Shown one piece after another: positions 25,504 through 34,216 of a stretch of 64,000 nt of DNA; positions within the stretch are counted from its first letter, which is position 1, and each line of letters begins with the position of its first letter. Under the pieces are notes generated by a model that searched no databases, was not told the origin of the DNA, and saw nothing but the letters and a program-made list of their open reading frames with translations. Origin of the DNA: JBNKHH01 sp050290245. GTDB lineage: Bacteria; Pseudomonadota; Alphaproteobacteria; Rhodobacterales; Rhodobacteraceae. The translations under genes and the position numbers were made by a program. The DNA lies in NCBI GenBank assembly GCA_050290245.1, contig JBNKHH010000013.1, positions 1 through 64,000 of the forward strand, read 5' to 3'.

Positions 25504-26802
25504 CTACAGGCGACCGAGCAATACCAGTGACAGAGACGGCACCAGCACGAGCAGCGCCAGCCTCAGCAGATCTGCGATGATGAACGGCATGACGCCGCGA
25601 TAAATGTTGAATAGCCCGATGTCGGGCACCAGCCGGTTCAGCAAGAAGACATTCATGCCGATCGGAGGCGTCATCATGCCCAGGTTGATCAGCACCAGCA
25701 TCACCACCCCCCACCAGATCGGATCGTATCCCAGACCCGTGACGACAGGCAGGACGAAAGGCAGGGTGATCAGCATTGCTGCCACCTCGTCAAAGATCGC
25801 ACCGAGCACGAGGTAAAGCAGCACCAGCAGGCCGATGACCGCCAGCGGCGGAAAATCGATTTCGAGCAGCAGAACCGCCAGATCGTCCGACACTCGCGTG
25901 AGACCGACGAAATAGGACATGATCGAAGCACCGATGATCGAAATATAGATCATGGCGGTGTTCGCGGCCGATTCCCGGATCGCCGCCAGGAAGACGTCCA
26001 GCGTTACCCGGGATCGGAGCACCGCGATGAGAAAGGTCAGCAACGTCCCGATGGAGGCGGCTTCTGTAACGGTAAAGACCCCGCTGTAAATTCCACCGGA
26101 CACGGCGACGAACAGGATCAGCGCCGGGATGCAGGCGCGCCCCGCGGCACGAAGCTCGCTTTTCGGCACGGCCATCGGTGCGGGCATGGATGACGGCTTG
26201 CGGTGACCATAAATCCAGATCGCGGCGACGTAGCCGATAATCGCGAGTATTGCCGGGATGATGACCGCGACGAAAAGGTCGAGGATGAATTGCTCCGCGA
26301 TGACGCCATAGACCACGAGAATGATTGAAGGCGGCACCATCGCACCCAACGTGCCGCCGGCGGCTACGGTGCCGGCAGCCAGCCCCGGTTCGTAACCCCG
26401 CTCGCGCATCTGCGGCAAGGCGAGCTTGCCAAAGGTGGCCGTTGTCGCGACCGAACTTCCGGCGATCGAGCCAAAAAGCCCGCAGCCGATCACCGTCGCC
26501 ATGGCGATGCCGCCACGCAACCGTCCGGTCAGCGCTGAGGCGAGCCGATAAATGTCGTCGGCCAACCCCCCGGCATTGGCGAAACTGCCCATCAGGATGA
26601 ACAGTGGCACCACGGCAATGTCGACCGTGCCAAAAATCGACGCGGGCTCGGAGGCCAAGAGCGAGAACGCCGCCTTGAAGTTGCTCATCAAGCCAAAGCT
26701 GACAACGCCGACCGCGGCCATGGAGATGCCGACGGGGACATGCAAGAAAATCAGCACGAATATTGCGACAAGAGACAAGACCACCAGCGTAACGGGTTCC
26801 AT
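25504..26802 (-). CDS. TRAP transporter large permease subunit (DctM type)
   Basis: The protein has 432 residues from the ATG at 26802 (MEPVTLVVLSL...), which overlaps the small-subunit stop by four bases; the longer frame upstream is a shadow of that gene. About twelve hydrophobic segments and DctM motifs are seen: VPLFILMGSFANAGG, GCGLFGSIAGSSVATTATFGKLALPQM, GGTLGAMVPPSIILVVYG, TEAASIGTLL and MMTPPIGMNVFLLN. It makes up the main channel of the second TRAP importer of the window, with the subunits at 26802 and 27314. Confidence 0.95.
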   Translation of the reverse strand: MEPVTLVVLSLVAIFVLIFLHVPVGISMAAVGVVSFGLMSNFKAAFSLLASEPASIFGTVDIAVVPLFILMGSFANAGGLADDIYRLASALTGRLRGGIAMATVIGCGLFGSIAGSSVATTATFGKLALPQMRERGYEPGLAAGTVAAGGTLGAMVPPSIILVVYGVIAEQFILDLFVAVIIPAILAIIGYVAAIWIYGHRKPSSMPAPMAVPKSELRAAGRACIPALILFVAVSGGIYSGVFTVTEAASIGTLLTFLIAVLRSRVTLDVFLAAIRESAANTAMIYISIIGASIMSYFVGLTRVSDDLAVLLLEIDFPPLAVIGLLVLLYLVLGAIFDEVAAMLITLPFVLPVVTGLGYDPIWWGVVMLVLINLGMMTPPIGMNVFLLNRLVPDIGLFNIYRGVMPFIIADLLRLALLVLVPSLSLVLLGRL

Positions 26803-27317
26803 CAGGCTTCCTCTTTCAGCGTCTCGTGCACCGGCAAACGGTGAATGTTGCCTGTCAGCACGATGAGCGCCTGAATGGCCGTGGCGAGGGCCATGATGCC
26901 CGCCGCAGTCCACCACAAGGGCGCCAGCGGCAGGTGCAGCATTTGAGTCACATCGTCGTAGGTGGAGTGGCGCATGCCCTGGCGGGCGAACTGCCAGACG
27001 AACCCGCTCAGCACCAGCAGCGTGACGACGCTGGCGAACCTCTCGATCAACAGGTTTCCGCGTGTGCCAAGCCATTTCCCGAGCGTGTCGATCTTGATGT
27101 GGTGACCGCTGTCCACCATCAGCGGAAAGAACCCGACGACGCCCACGGTCAGCAGGTACATAACAAGATCATTCGCGCCGAAGAACGGTCGGTTAATCAC
27201 CGACCGCAGGAAGACTTCGGATATCGTCACGAACGCCGCCAGCAGGACCAGCATGCCCGAAGCATATGCGACCAGCCGTGCGGCGTTGTGCAGGACCCTT
27301 TCGAGGCGTCCGATCAT
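26802..27317 (-). CDS. TRAP transporter small permease subunit (DctQ type)
   Basis: This 171-residue protein has four hydrophobic segments and DctQ-type features: VTISEVFLRSVINRPFFGANDLVMYLL, then HIKIDTLGKWL. It overlaps the binding-protein gene upstream and the DctM gene downstream by four bases each, so all three subunits are translated as a unit in the order P-Q-M. The first TRAP operon of the window is ordered Q-M-P and is only distantly similar, so the two importers probably take different substrates. Confidence 0.92.
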   Translation of the reverse strand: MIGRLERVLHNAARLVAYASGMLVLLAAFVTISEVFLRSVINRPFFGANDLVMYLLTVGVVGFFPLMVDSGHHIKIDTLGKWLGTRGNLLIERFASVVTLLVLSGFVWQFARQGMRHSTYDDVTQMLHLPLAPLWWTAAGIMALATAIQALIVLTGNIHRLPVHETLKEEA

Positions 27318-28339
27318 TTCCAGCCATTCTGGCGGAAAGCGTCAACCTCTTCACGCAGCGCCTGAACCAGCGCCTCGCCGCTCGGGTTCTGGTCGATCCA
27401 GTTCTGGACGATGGGCCCGGTGACCTCTTCGGCCATGGCCATGTCGGATTCGGACAAGGCGTTCAGCGCTTTGCCATCTTCGCCCGAGAACTTGGCGCGC
27501 ATGGCAGTTTCGACACTGTCGATTACATCGGCCCACATCCGGCCCATATGCATGCCGCGATACTCGTCCAGCACCTTGCGGGCCTCCTCGGGCAATGCGT
27601 CATAGACCTCGCGATTCATGAACACCGCACAGGGGCTGGCGCCCAGCGGGATTTCCAGCGCCGATACAGCAACCTCGTTCTGCTTGAAGACGCTGCCGGG
27701 CATGAAGCCGACGAGATCGAAATCGATCTGCCCACGCGACATGGCTTCGGCGGCAGTTGCGAAGTTGAAGCCCGACACGGGGATCGCCCCGAGAGACTTC
27801 AGGATTTCCTGCGCGATCGGGCTGGTGGCAGAGCCGCGCAGGCCCTTTAGCGCCGCCACATCCGGCACTTGTTCGACCGATAGAATGTTCACAGGCGCCG
27901 GCGTGCACAACATCACCGGAACGACTTCGTCCCATCCGCGCAGCATACCCCGCTCGTAAAGCCTCCAATGAGCATAGGTACCCTCAGCGGCGTTCGAGAT
28001 GACCAGCGGCATCGTTGTCACCAGGTCGTCGGGAAACCGGTTGGGCGTGAGGAAAGGAAAACCGAAGGCGATATCGGTCACACCATTCTCGACCAGTTCA
28101 AGTTGTGCACGCGGATCGCGGCCCAGCGCGCCACCGGGGTAAAGCTGGATATTCAGAGTGCCGTTTGACGCTGCATTCACCTCGTCGATCCATTCTTGAA
28201 ACATCATCGAGACAGGTGTGGTCGGCGGCTCGAAAGTCGCAAATTTCAGCTCGGTTGCCTCGGCCTGCGCTGAAGCGGGGCCGAGAAGTGCGCAGGCCAC
28301 GGCCAGTCCGCTCAGGATCCTACGGGAAGTCTTTGTCAT
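27314..28339 (-). CDS. TRAP transporter substrate-binding protein (DctP type)
   Basis: The protein has 341 residues from the ATG at 28339, which has a GAGGA ribosome site and gives a clean signal peptide (MTKTSRRILSGLAVACALLGPASAQA). DctP features follow: TELKFATFEPPTTPVSMMFQEWIDEVNAASNG, LKGLRGSATSPIAQEILKSLGAIPV with the conserved Arg, and EAMSRGQIDFDLVGF. It binds the ligand in the periplasm for the DctQM permease encoded downstream. The 132-base gap upstream is likely to hold the operon promoter. The ligand is unknown; the group (DctP with GSATSP) is not the C4-dicarboxylate type I know best. Confidence 0.93.
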   Translation of the reverse strand: MTKTSRRILSGLAVACALLGPASAQAEATELKFATFEPPTTPVSMMFQEWIDEVNAASNGTLNIQLYPGGALGRDPRAQLELVENGVTDIAFGFPFLTPNRFPDDLVTTMPLVISNAAEGTYAHWRLYERGMLRGWDEVVPVMLCTPAPVNILSVEQVPDVAALKGLRGSATSPIAQEILKSLGAIPVSGFNFATAAEAMSRGQIDFDLVGFMPGSVFKQNEVAVSALEIPLGASPCAVFMNREVYDALPEEARKVLDEYRGMHMGRMWADVIDSVETAMRAKFSGEDGKALNALSESDMAMAEEVTGPIVQNWIDQNPSGEALVQALREEVDAFRQNGWK

Positions 28340-28471
28340 CGCTTTGGTCCTCTGTTGGATAAAACTCACGGTGTCTTTCCGCTGTCGTTGCGCCGCCATA
28401 TTGAAGTGTCATGCTGCGGCGCGGTTATATTTTGTTGGCATATGTGGACACACCTGTGCTCCGGGCGCGCG

Positions 28472-29302
28472 TCAGGCTGTCAGGATCTCTCCCAGCTGTC
28501 CTTGCCCCCATTCGGCCCACGAACCGTCGTAGAGGCGAGCCGGACGCCCGATCCGTGCCAGGCCAAGCGCCAGAACGCAGGCCGTCATCCCGGAGCCGCA
28601 TGACAGAACGGGCGCAGTCGCGGGCGCCGCGCCGAATATCTCACGCAGGCGTTCGGGCGTCGCAAAACGTCCGTCCGGTCCGGTCAGACTCGTGAACGGG
28701 ATGCAGGATGCTCCGCGCATATGACCGCTTTGCAGTCCCGGTCTCGGTTCGGCTGCGTGACCATCGAACCGGTCCTGCGAGCGCGCGTCAAAGATGGCGG
28801 GGCCGCTGTTATCGATCTCGTCGCGAAGCTCCGCGCCACTGAGTACGCGGGCGGAGTCAAAGGTCCACGTCTCGAGCATGGCGGGGCTCCAGCTTTCCTT
28901 TCCTCCGGACACGTCCAGACCGGCCGCGGTCCATGCCATCAGCCCCCCGTCGAGCACATAGGACCGCTCAATGCCGTAGAGCCTGAGCGTCATCCAGACC
29001 CGCGGCGCGCTGAAGTGGTTCGCGCTGCGGTCGTAGACGACCACTGTCGCATCGCGGCTGATCCCGAGTTTCACCATCGCAACGGCAAAGGTGTCGGGGT
29101 CCGGCAGCATATGCGGCAAGTCGCCCTGTGAACTGGCAATCTCGTCGATCTCGAACAGCCGTGCGCCGGGAATATGGGCGTCAAGGTATTCGGCCCGGCT
29201 GCGGGCGGGATCAGGCGGCAGGAAATAGGTCGCGTCCAAGATGACGGTTTGCGACAGGTGTTCAGCGAGCCAGTCAGGCGTCACTAGGGGGTCAGACATC
29301 AT
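28472..29302 (-). CDS. Sulfurtransferase (3-mercaptopyruvate/thiosulfate type)
   Basis: This 276-residue protein has two rhodanese domains: the first with DATYFLPP, HIPGARLFEIDEI and VVVYDRS, the second with IFDARSQDRFDG, GHMRGASCIPF and the active-site loop CGSGMTA about 35 residues before the C-terminus. CGSGVTA-like loops mark 3-mercaptopyruvate sulfurtransferase (SseA), whereas thiosulfate enzymes have CRKGVT. The first ATG overlaps the TGA of the FAD-oxidase gene; a second ATG follows immediately. It is the last gene of the Liv operon. A sulfur-containing substrate for this operon is therefore plausible. Confidence 0.9.
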   Translation of the reverse strand: MMSDPLVTPDWLAEHLSQTVILDATYFLPPDPARSRAEYLDAHIPGARLFEIDEIASSQGDLPHMLPDPDTFAVAMVKLGISRDATVVVYDRSANHFSAPRVWMTLRLYGIERSYVLDGGLMAWTAAGLDVSGGKESWSPAMLETWTFDSARVLSGAELRDEIDNSGPAIFDARSQDRFDGHAAEPRPGLQSGHMRGASCIPFTSLTGPDGRFATPERLREIFGAAPATAPVLSCGSGMTACVLALGLARIGRPARLYDGSWAEWGQGQLGEILTA

Positions 29303-30687
29303 AGGGTGCCTTCTTCTTGCGGAAAGATTTTTTGCGGATTCATCAGGCCGTCCGGGTCGAGCGCGACCTTGATGCGCTGCATCAAGTCCAGCGCGGGCCC
29401 GTGTTCGCGGCGCATGTATTTGCGTTTGCCAAGGCCGACGCCGTGTTCGCCGGTGCAGGTGCCGTCACAGTCCAGCGCCCGCTCAACCATCGCGTCGTTG
29501 ATATCGGAAACCACAGCGCGTTCCTCGGCCGACTCCGGGTCGATGGAAAAGACGACGTGGAAATTGCCGTCGCCCACGTGCCCCATGATCGAAGCGGGAA
29601 CCGGACAGTCCGCCAACAGTGATTTTGCGTGTTCGATGCAGCCGGGCAGGGCCGAGATCGGCACGCAGACATCGGTTGCCCAGCCACGCGCCCCGGCGCG
29701 TTGGCGAACTGTGGCAGTATAGGCGGAGTGCCTTGCGGCCCAGAGTCGCGAACGGTCTTCCTCATTCGCGGCCCAGCGAAAATCGGACCCGCCAAGCTCC
29801 TCTGCAATCTGGCCAAACATCTCTACCTGCTCTTCCACCGCTGCCTCGGAGCCGTGAAATTCGAGGAAAAGGGTATCGGCCTCGACCTCGGTCAGTCCCG
29901 AAAAGGCGTTCACGGCGCGAATGCACCCGGCATCGAGATACTCGATCCGTGCCAAAGGCAGGCCGATCTGAATGGCCATCGAGGCCGCTTCGCTGGCCGC
30001 CAAAGGATTGGGGAAAGTGCAGATCGCGGAGCGGATCGCTTCGGGACGGCCGTGCAGTCTGAGCGTCACCTCTGTGATGATCCCGAGCGTGCCCTCGGAG
30101 CCGGTGAACAAATGCGTCAGGTCGTACCCGGCAGAAGATTTGCGCGCCCGTCGTGCGGTGCGCACGACTTGCCCGTCAGGCAGAACCACGGTCAGGCAGA
30201 TCACGTTATCTGCCATCGTCCCATAGCGCACTGCAGTCGTGCCCGAGGCGCGCGTTGACACCATTCCGCCGAGTGTCGCATTCGCACCCGGGTCCACCGG
30301 GAAATACAGACCGGTGTCGCGCAGATGCTCGTTCAGCGCTTCGCGTGTAACTCCGGCCTCGATGCTGCAGTCAAGATCGCCGGGGCGTACTTCCAGTATG
30401 CGGTTCATCAGGGTCAGGTCGATGCACAGTCCGCCCTCTGCCGCCGAGGCATTGCCTTCGAGCGAGGAGCCGTTGCCATAGGCCACCACCGGCGTGCCGT
30501 AGAAGGCGCAGAGGTTGACGATCTGCGAGACCTCGTCGGTGGAGACCGGGCGGGCGACGGCGTCGGGCGGCATCGCCGCATGATGCGCTTCCGTCCCGGC
30601 GTGGGCATCTCGCTCTGCCTTGCTTTGCGAAAAGCGGTTGCCCAGCAGATTTATCAGCAACTGCAGCAGATCCGGTGCAAGGGTCAA
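29299..30687 (-). CDS. FAD-linked 2-hydroxyacid oxidase (D-lactate dehydrogenase type)
   Basis: I place the start at TTG 30687, because AAGGA lies seven bases upstream and the resulting 462 residues fit the family; frames further upstream lack a ribosome site and enter the neighbouring gene. The FAD domain shows YGNGSSLEGNASA, DPGANATLGGMVSTRASG and YDLTHLFTGSEGTLGI; the C-terminal domain shows GHVGDGNFHVV and GEHGVGLGKRKYM. The closest familiar group is cytochrome-linked D-lactate dehydrogenase (LDHD). It oxidises D-2-hydroxy acids to 2-oxo acids. The sulfurtransferase gene overlaps its stop, suggesting consecutive steps. Confidence 0.9.
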   Translation of the reverse strand: MTLAPDLLQLLINLLGNRFSQSKAERDAHAGTEAHHAAMPPDAVARPVSTDEVSQIVNLCAFYGTPVVAYGNGSSLEGNASAAEGGLCIDLTLMNRILEVRPGDLDCSIEAGVTREALNEHLRDTGLYFPVDPGANATLGGMVSTRASGTTAVRYGTMADNVICLTVVLPDGQVVRTARRARKSSAGYDLTHLFTGSEGTLGIITEVTLRLHGRPEAIRSAICTFPNPLAASEAASMAIQIGLPLARIEYLDAGCIRAVNAFSGLTEVEADTLFLEFHGSEAAVEEQVEMFGQIAEELGGSDFRWAANEEDRSRLWAARHSAYTATVRQRAGARGWATDVCVPISALPGCIEHAKSLLADCPVPASIMGHVGDGNFHVVFSIDPESAEERAVVSDINDAMVERALDCDGTCTGEHGVGLGKRKYMRREHGPALDLMQRIKVALDPDGLMNPQKIFPQEEGTL

Positions 30688-30809
30688 AGCGTCTTTCCTT
30701 CCGCGCGATTTCCGTACCGCGAAGGATAGAGGCGTCGGCGCCCTCCCGAGATATGCCAATGAGAGATAACGCCTGCGAATTGTCTTTTGGCAAACCTGCC
30801 CTTCGGACG

Positions 30810-31595
30810 TCAGAAAGCGTTCATGTTCGCAGTCACGGCCGCTTCCAGACCGCCATCGGTCGCGATGTTGGTGCCATTGATCCAACGGGCTGCATCTGAG
30901 CAGAGAAACAGAATCGCGGGCGCGATATCATCGGGCGTGCCGGCTCGCCCCACAGCATCGACGTCCGAATTCACCCGTTCGTCGCCCAGAACCTCGCGGA
31001 ACTGTTGCAGGATTGGCGTCTCGACCGGGCCCGGTGACACGGCGTTCACCCGGATGCCACGGCCCTTGAACTGGTCTTGATGCGCGGCCAGCATGGTCCA
31101 GATCAACAAAATCTCCTTCGACACCGGATAGCCCGCGTCATTGGGAATGCCGTGCTGCGCCACGATCTCGGCCGCGTCTGGAAAGCCCGTGGCGCGGGCG
31201 ATGGCCGAGGCGCGCGCTCCGTTTTCGCGCCAGCCGTAACCTGCGATTGAGGCGACGTTGACTACCGATCCGCCTTCGCGGATCTTGGGGCCGAGCGCCT
31301 CGGTCAGGGCGCGCAAACCGAAAAAGTTGATTGCCAGCGTGTCCGCAGCCCCACTCTTGCCTGACACACCCGCAACATTACACAGCGCATCCAGCCGGTC
31401 GGGAAGGGCCGCGGCGATCGCCGCCACGCCCTCGGGTGTCGAGATGTCGCCCTTGAGGAACTGGCCAAAACTCTGGTCGGGCTTGCTGCGGTCGATGCCG
31501 ATCACACTCGCGCCCATCTGTCCAGCCATCTCTGCAGTGCGCAGACCGATGCCGCTGGCAACGCCGGTGATCACGATGGTTTTTCCAAAAAGCAT
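30810..31595 (-). CDS. Short-chain dehydrogenase/reductase
   Basis: The protein has 261 residues: TGVASGIG near the start, CNVAGVSG as the NNAG-equivalent, VNVASIAGYGW with the catalytic Ser, and YPVSKE with Tyr and Lys. The pattern CNVAG and the long insertion between Ser and Tyr resemble 3-alpha-hydroxysteroid and coniferyl-alcohol dehydrogenases. It lies four bases after the Liv permease gene and 122 bases before the FAD oxidase. It probably oxidises the imported substrate; the substrate itself is unknown. Confidence 0.9.
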   Translation of the reverse strand: MLFGKTIVITGVASGIGLRTAEMAGQMGASVIGIDRSKPDQSFGQFLKGDISTPEGVAAIAAALPDRLDALCNVAGVSGKSGAADTLAINFFGLRALTEALGPKIREGGSVVNVASIAGYGWRENGARASAIARATGFPDAAEIVAQHGIPNDAGYPVSKEILLIWTMLAAHQDQFKGRGIRVNAVSPGPVETPILQQFREVLGDERVNSDVDAVGRAGTPDDIAPAILFLCSDAARWINGTNIATDGGLEAAVTANMNAF

Positions 31596-31599
31596 GGTG

Positions 31600-32598
31600 T
31601 TACCTCCCCCGCTCGGGTCTTGTGTCGAGTTCTACGCGATAGCCCAGCGGCATCAGGCTGATGCCGGCGCGGCTCGCAATCCAGCCCCAGAGCCCCTTGG
31701 GCAGCAGCAGCGAGAACAGCAGCGCCGCCGCCCCAAGGCCGATTAGGTACCAGACGCCGGTATCGGCGAACCAGGTTTCTGCCGCAAAGAAGATCAGCGC
31801 GCCGAGGATCGCGCCCTCGAACCGGCCGAGCCCGCCGACAAGGACCATGAAGATCATGTATGCGGTCCATTGCACGCTGAAGTAGGTCTTGGGCTGAAAG
31901 GCCGAGACCTGCGCCAGCCACAGAGCGCCCGCGACAGCGGTGCCGAAACCCGCCAGTACGAAGAACAGCCGCTTGGTGCGCATCGGGTTGACACCTATGG
32001 AGTCCGCTGCCTCTTCATTGTCGCGGATCGCCTGCATGGCTAGCCCTGAAGGTGTGCGCAGTACCACAAAAAGCAGCGCAAGAAGCCCCACCATCCCAAC
32101 AAGAGCCGCCCAGAAGATCAACACGCGCCGGTCGTCGATGGTATAAGCGTTGAGCGAAATCAGCGAGGTGCCGGTTTCGCCCTGGATTAGCGGATCGAGG
32201 TTTACACAAAGATGGGCGATCGAGGCCAGGACCCACATGCCGATGGCGAACTCGCCAGCACGCAGGTGCAGCATGAACAGCGACAGGACCCAGGACAGCA
32301 TGGCCACTATCCCTGCGCCCAACAGCATTGCCGCGAACGGATTGATCCCTGCATCCGCAAGGCGGATCGTCAAATAGGCGCCGAGGCCGAAGAACAGCTG
32401 GTTCCCGATGGACACCAGTCCGCCGTAGCCAGCCAACGCGTTCCACATCGCGGCGAGGATCACGTAAATGAACAGAACAGTCAGCCGCTCAATTACACCA
32501 TCGTTTGCGAAAGCAGGGATCATGGCAAGCACCGCGATCACCACGGCGGCAAGTGCAAAGGTCAGTTTTGACTGCCATGTCCAGCGATGGATCGTCAT
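31600..32598 (-). CDS. livM: Branched-chain-type ABC transporter permease LivM
   Basis: This 332-residue membrane protein has about ten hydrophobic segments and the LivM pattern: AMWNALAGYGGLVSIGNQLFFGLGAYLT near the middle and NEEAADSIGVNPMRTKRLFFVLAGFGTAVAGALW, the coupling region facing the ATPase. With LivH it forms the inner-membrane pore for amino-acid-like or aromatic acid substrates. Its start overlaps the LivH stop by four bases. The SDR gene begins four bases after its end. Confidence 0.95.
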   Translation of the reverse strand: MTIHRWTWQSKLTFALAAVVIAVLAMIPAFANDGVIERLTVLFIYVILAAMWNALAGYGGLVSIGNQLFFGLGAYLTIRLADAGINPFAAMLLGAGIVAMLSWVLSLFMLHLRAGEFAIGMWVLASIAHLCVNLDPLIQGETGTSLISLNAYTIDDRRVLIFWAALVGMVGLLALLFVVLRTPSGLAMQAIRDNEEAADSIGVNPMRTKRLFFVLAGFGTAVAGALWLAQVSAFQPKTYFSVQWTAYMIFMVLVGGLGRFEGAILGALIFFAAETWFADTGVWYLIGLGAAALLFSLLLPKGLWGWIASRAGISLMPLGYRVELDTRPERGR

Positions 32599-33500
32599 TG
32601 CGCTGCTCCTTTTGCGGTAGGTCGCAGGACGCGCGTCAGATTGAACGATCGGTCTTTCAGTCCGAGGCGGATGAACAGCATGACCAGAAAGGCAATATGT
32701 CCGCCCAGCAGGAAGCCTTGAGGGTGGATCTGCGCCCCAATGGATTGCGCCACGGCCAGAGCGACAGCGCCTGCAAGCACGCCCCAGAGGGACCGCCCAC
32801 CACCAATGATCGTGGCTTCGAAGGCGAACAGCAGCTGAGGTGCGCCGGCATAGGCATCGAAAGTGCCTCGCAGGCCAAGTGCCGCGCCAGAGACAGCGAC
32901 GGTCATGGTTGCCAATGCTGCCGCAATGCCAGCAGCCCGGCGTGGATCCACGCCGACCAACCCGGCGGTGTCCGGATCGGTCGCGGTAGCACGGATCTGG
33001 CGGCCAAGTGCGGTACGCTTTAACAGGAGATCCAACGCACCGATGATCACGATCACTGCGACCAGGATGTAGACCGGAAGTTTGCCGACATAGATATTGC
33101 CGGGCAGTTCGAAAGCTTCCCAGCTGAGATCGCCGATATAGGGCGAGAGCGATCGTGTGTCGGCGCCGAATTGCTGGAACAACAGGTTGTCCAGAACGAT
33201 TGCGAGGCCGAAAGTCGACAAGACCGGCAACAACTCGCCTCCGCGCACTGCACGTTCAAGCACAAGCCGTTGCAGCAGCCAACCCGCCACGCCCATCACC
33301 GGCACGACGGCCAGCAGTGCAATGAAGGGCGACAGATCGAGGGTTTCAGACAGGCTCCAGACCGCGTAGGCGCTGACCACCGCCAGGGAGCCATGAGCGA
33401 GGTTGATCACCCGCATGACCTGGAACATGAAGGCCAGCCCGCAGGCAATCAGCGCGTAGTAGCCGCCCAGAAGGACGGCCTGGATCAGGATGTTCGTCAT
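32595..33500 (-). CDS. livH: Branched-chain-type ABC transporter permease LivH
   Basis: The protein has 301 residues from the ATG at 33500 (MTNILIQAVLLGGYYALIACGLAF), matching the usual LivH start and overlapping the LivF stop by four bases. MRVINLAHGSLAVVSAYAVW is the typical early motif, and TATDPDTAGLVGVDPRRAAGIAAALATM is the EAA-like coupling loop. It has about eight membrane segments and partners LivM. Confidence 0.95.
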   Translation of the reverse strand: MTNILIQAVLLGGYYALIACGLAFMFQVMRVINLAHGSLAVVSAYAVWSLSETLDLSPFIALLAVVPVMGVAGWLLQRLVLERAVRGGELLPVLSTFGLAIVLDNLLFQQFGADTRSLSPYIGDLSWEAFELPGNIYVGKLPVYILVAVIVIIGALDLLLKRTALGRQIRATATDPDTAGLVGVDPRRAAGIAAALATMTVAVSGAALGLRGTFDAYAGAPQLLFAFEATIIGGGRSLWGVLAGAVALAVAQSIGAQIHPQGFLLGGHIAFLVMLFIRLGLKDRSFNLTRVLRPTAKGAAQ

Positions 33501-34216
33501 GCGTGCTCCTCCTGGGGCGCAGTGCCGAAATAGGCGTTCGTGATCGCCTCGCGCGTGGTCTCGGCGGTCAGACTGTCCAGCAAAATCCGACCCTCCAGCA
33601 TGCAAATGACACGGTCGGACACCGACATGGCCCGAGACAGATCCTGCTCGACAAGGATGATGGTTGTGCCCGTCTTCATTAACCCGTCGAGCGAGGCGTA
33701 GACCTGATCGACAACCAGTGGAGACAGGCCGAGACTGACCTCGTCGAGGATCAGCACATCGGGGTTCGACATCAGCGCCCGTCCGATGGCTGTCGCCTGT
33801 TGTTCACCGCCCGACATCGTGCCGGTCGCCGCATAACGGCGTTTGACGAGGTTGGGAAAGGTTTCGAAGACCCGTTCGACGGTCCAGTCCCCGTCGCGGC
33901 CCACGGTGCGGCCGAGTTTCAGGTTTTCCTCCACAGTCATGTCGAGGAACAGCTTGCGCCCTTCGGGCACCAGCGCCAAACCGGAAGCCACGCGCAGATG
34001 GCTGGGCAAATGCGTAATGTCGGTGCCGCTCAGGTATACGGTGCCGGCCTTGACCGGGTTGGCGCCCGCCAGTGCCCGCAGAAGCGTCGTTTTGCCCGCG
34101 CCATTGGCGCCGACAAGGGCAAGAATCTCTCCCTGTTCGACGTTAAAGCTCACATCGCGCACGGCACGGAACTGGCCATAGCGCACATCCAGATCGGTAA
34201 CGCGCAGAATGCTCAT
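33497..34216 (-). CDS. livF: ABC transporter ATP-binding protein LivF
   Basis: This 239-residue ATPase has the Walker A GANGAGKTTLL, the signature MSGGEQQATAIGRALM, and Walker B VLILDEVSLGLSPL. GLALVPEGRKLFLDMTVEENL is specific to the LivF subfamily. It supplies ATP energy, with LivG, for the LivHM pore. The ATG at 34216 overlaps the LivG stop by four bases; a longer frame upstream is a shadow. Confidence 0.95.
   Translation of the reverse strand: MSILRVTDLDVRYGQFRAVRDVSFNVEQGEILALVGANGAGKTTLLRALAGANPVKAGTVYLSGTDITHLPSHLRVASGLALVPEGRKLFLDMTVEENLKLGRTVGRDGDWTVERVFETFPNLVKRRYAATGTMSGGEQQATAIGRALMSNPDVLILDEVSLGLSPLVVDQVYASLDGLMKTGTTIILVEQDLSRAMSVSDRVICMLEGRILLDSLTAETTREAITNAYFGTAPQEEHA

Noticed and set aside
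24501..25580. 359-codon open frame on the plus strand
   Set aside because: It is antisense to the MFS gene; the composition (Arg, Gln, His-rich) is that of a shadow.
29299..30885. Longer form of the FAD oxidase starting at 30885
   Set aside because: The extra 66 residues have no family match, reach into the SDR gene, and lack a ribosome site; TTG 30687 has one.
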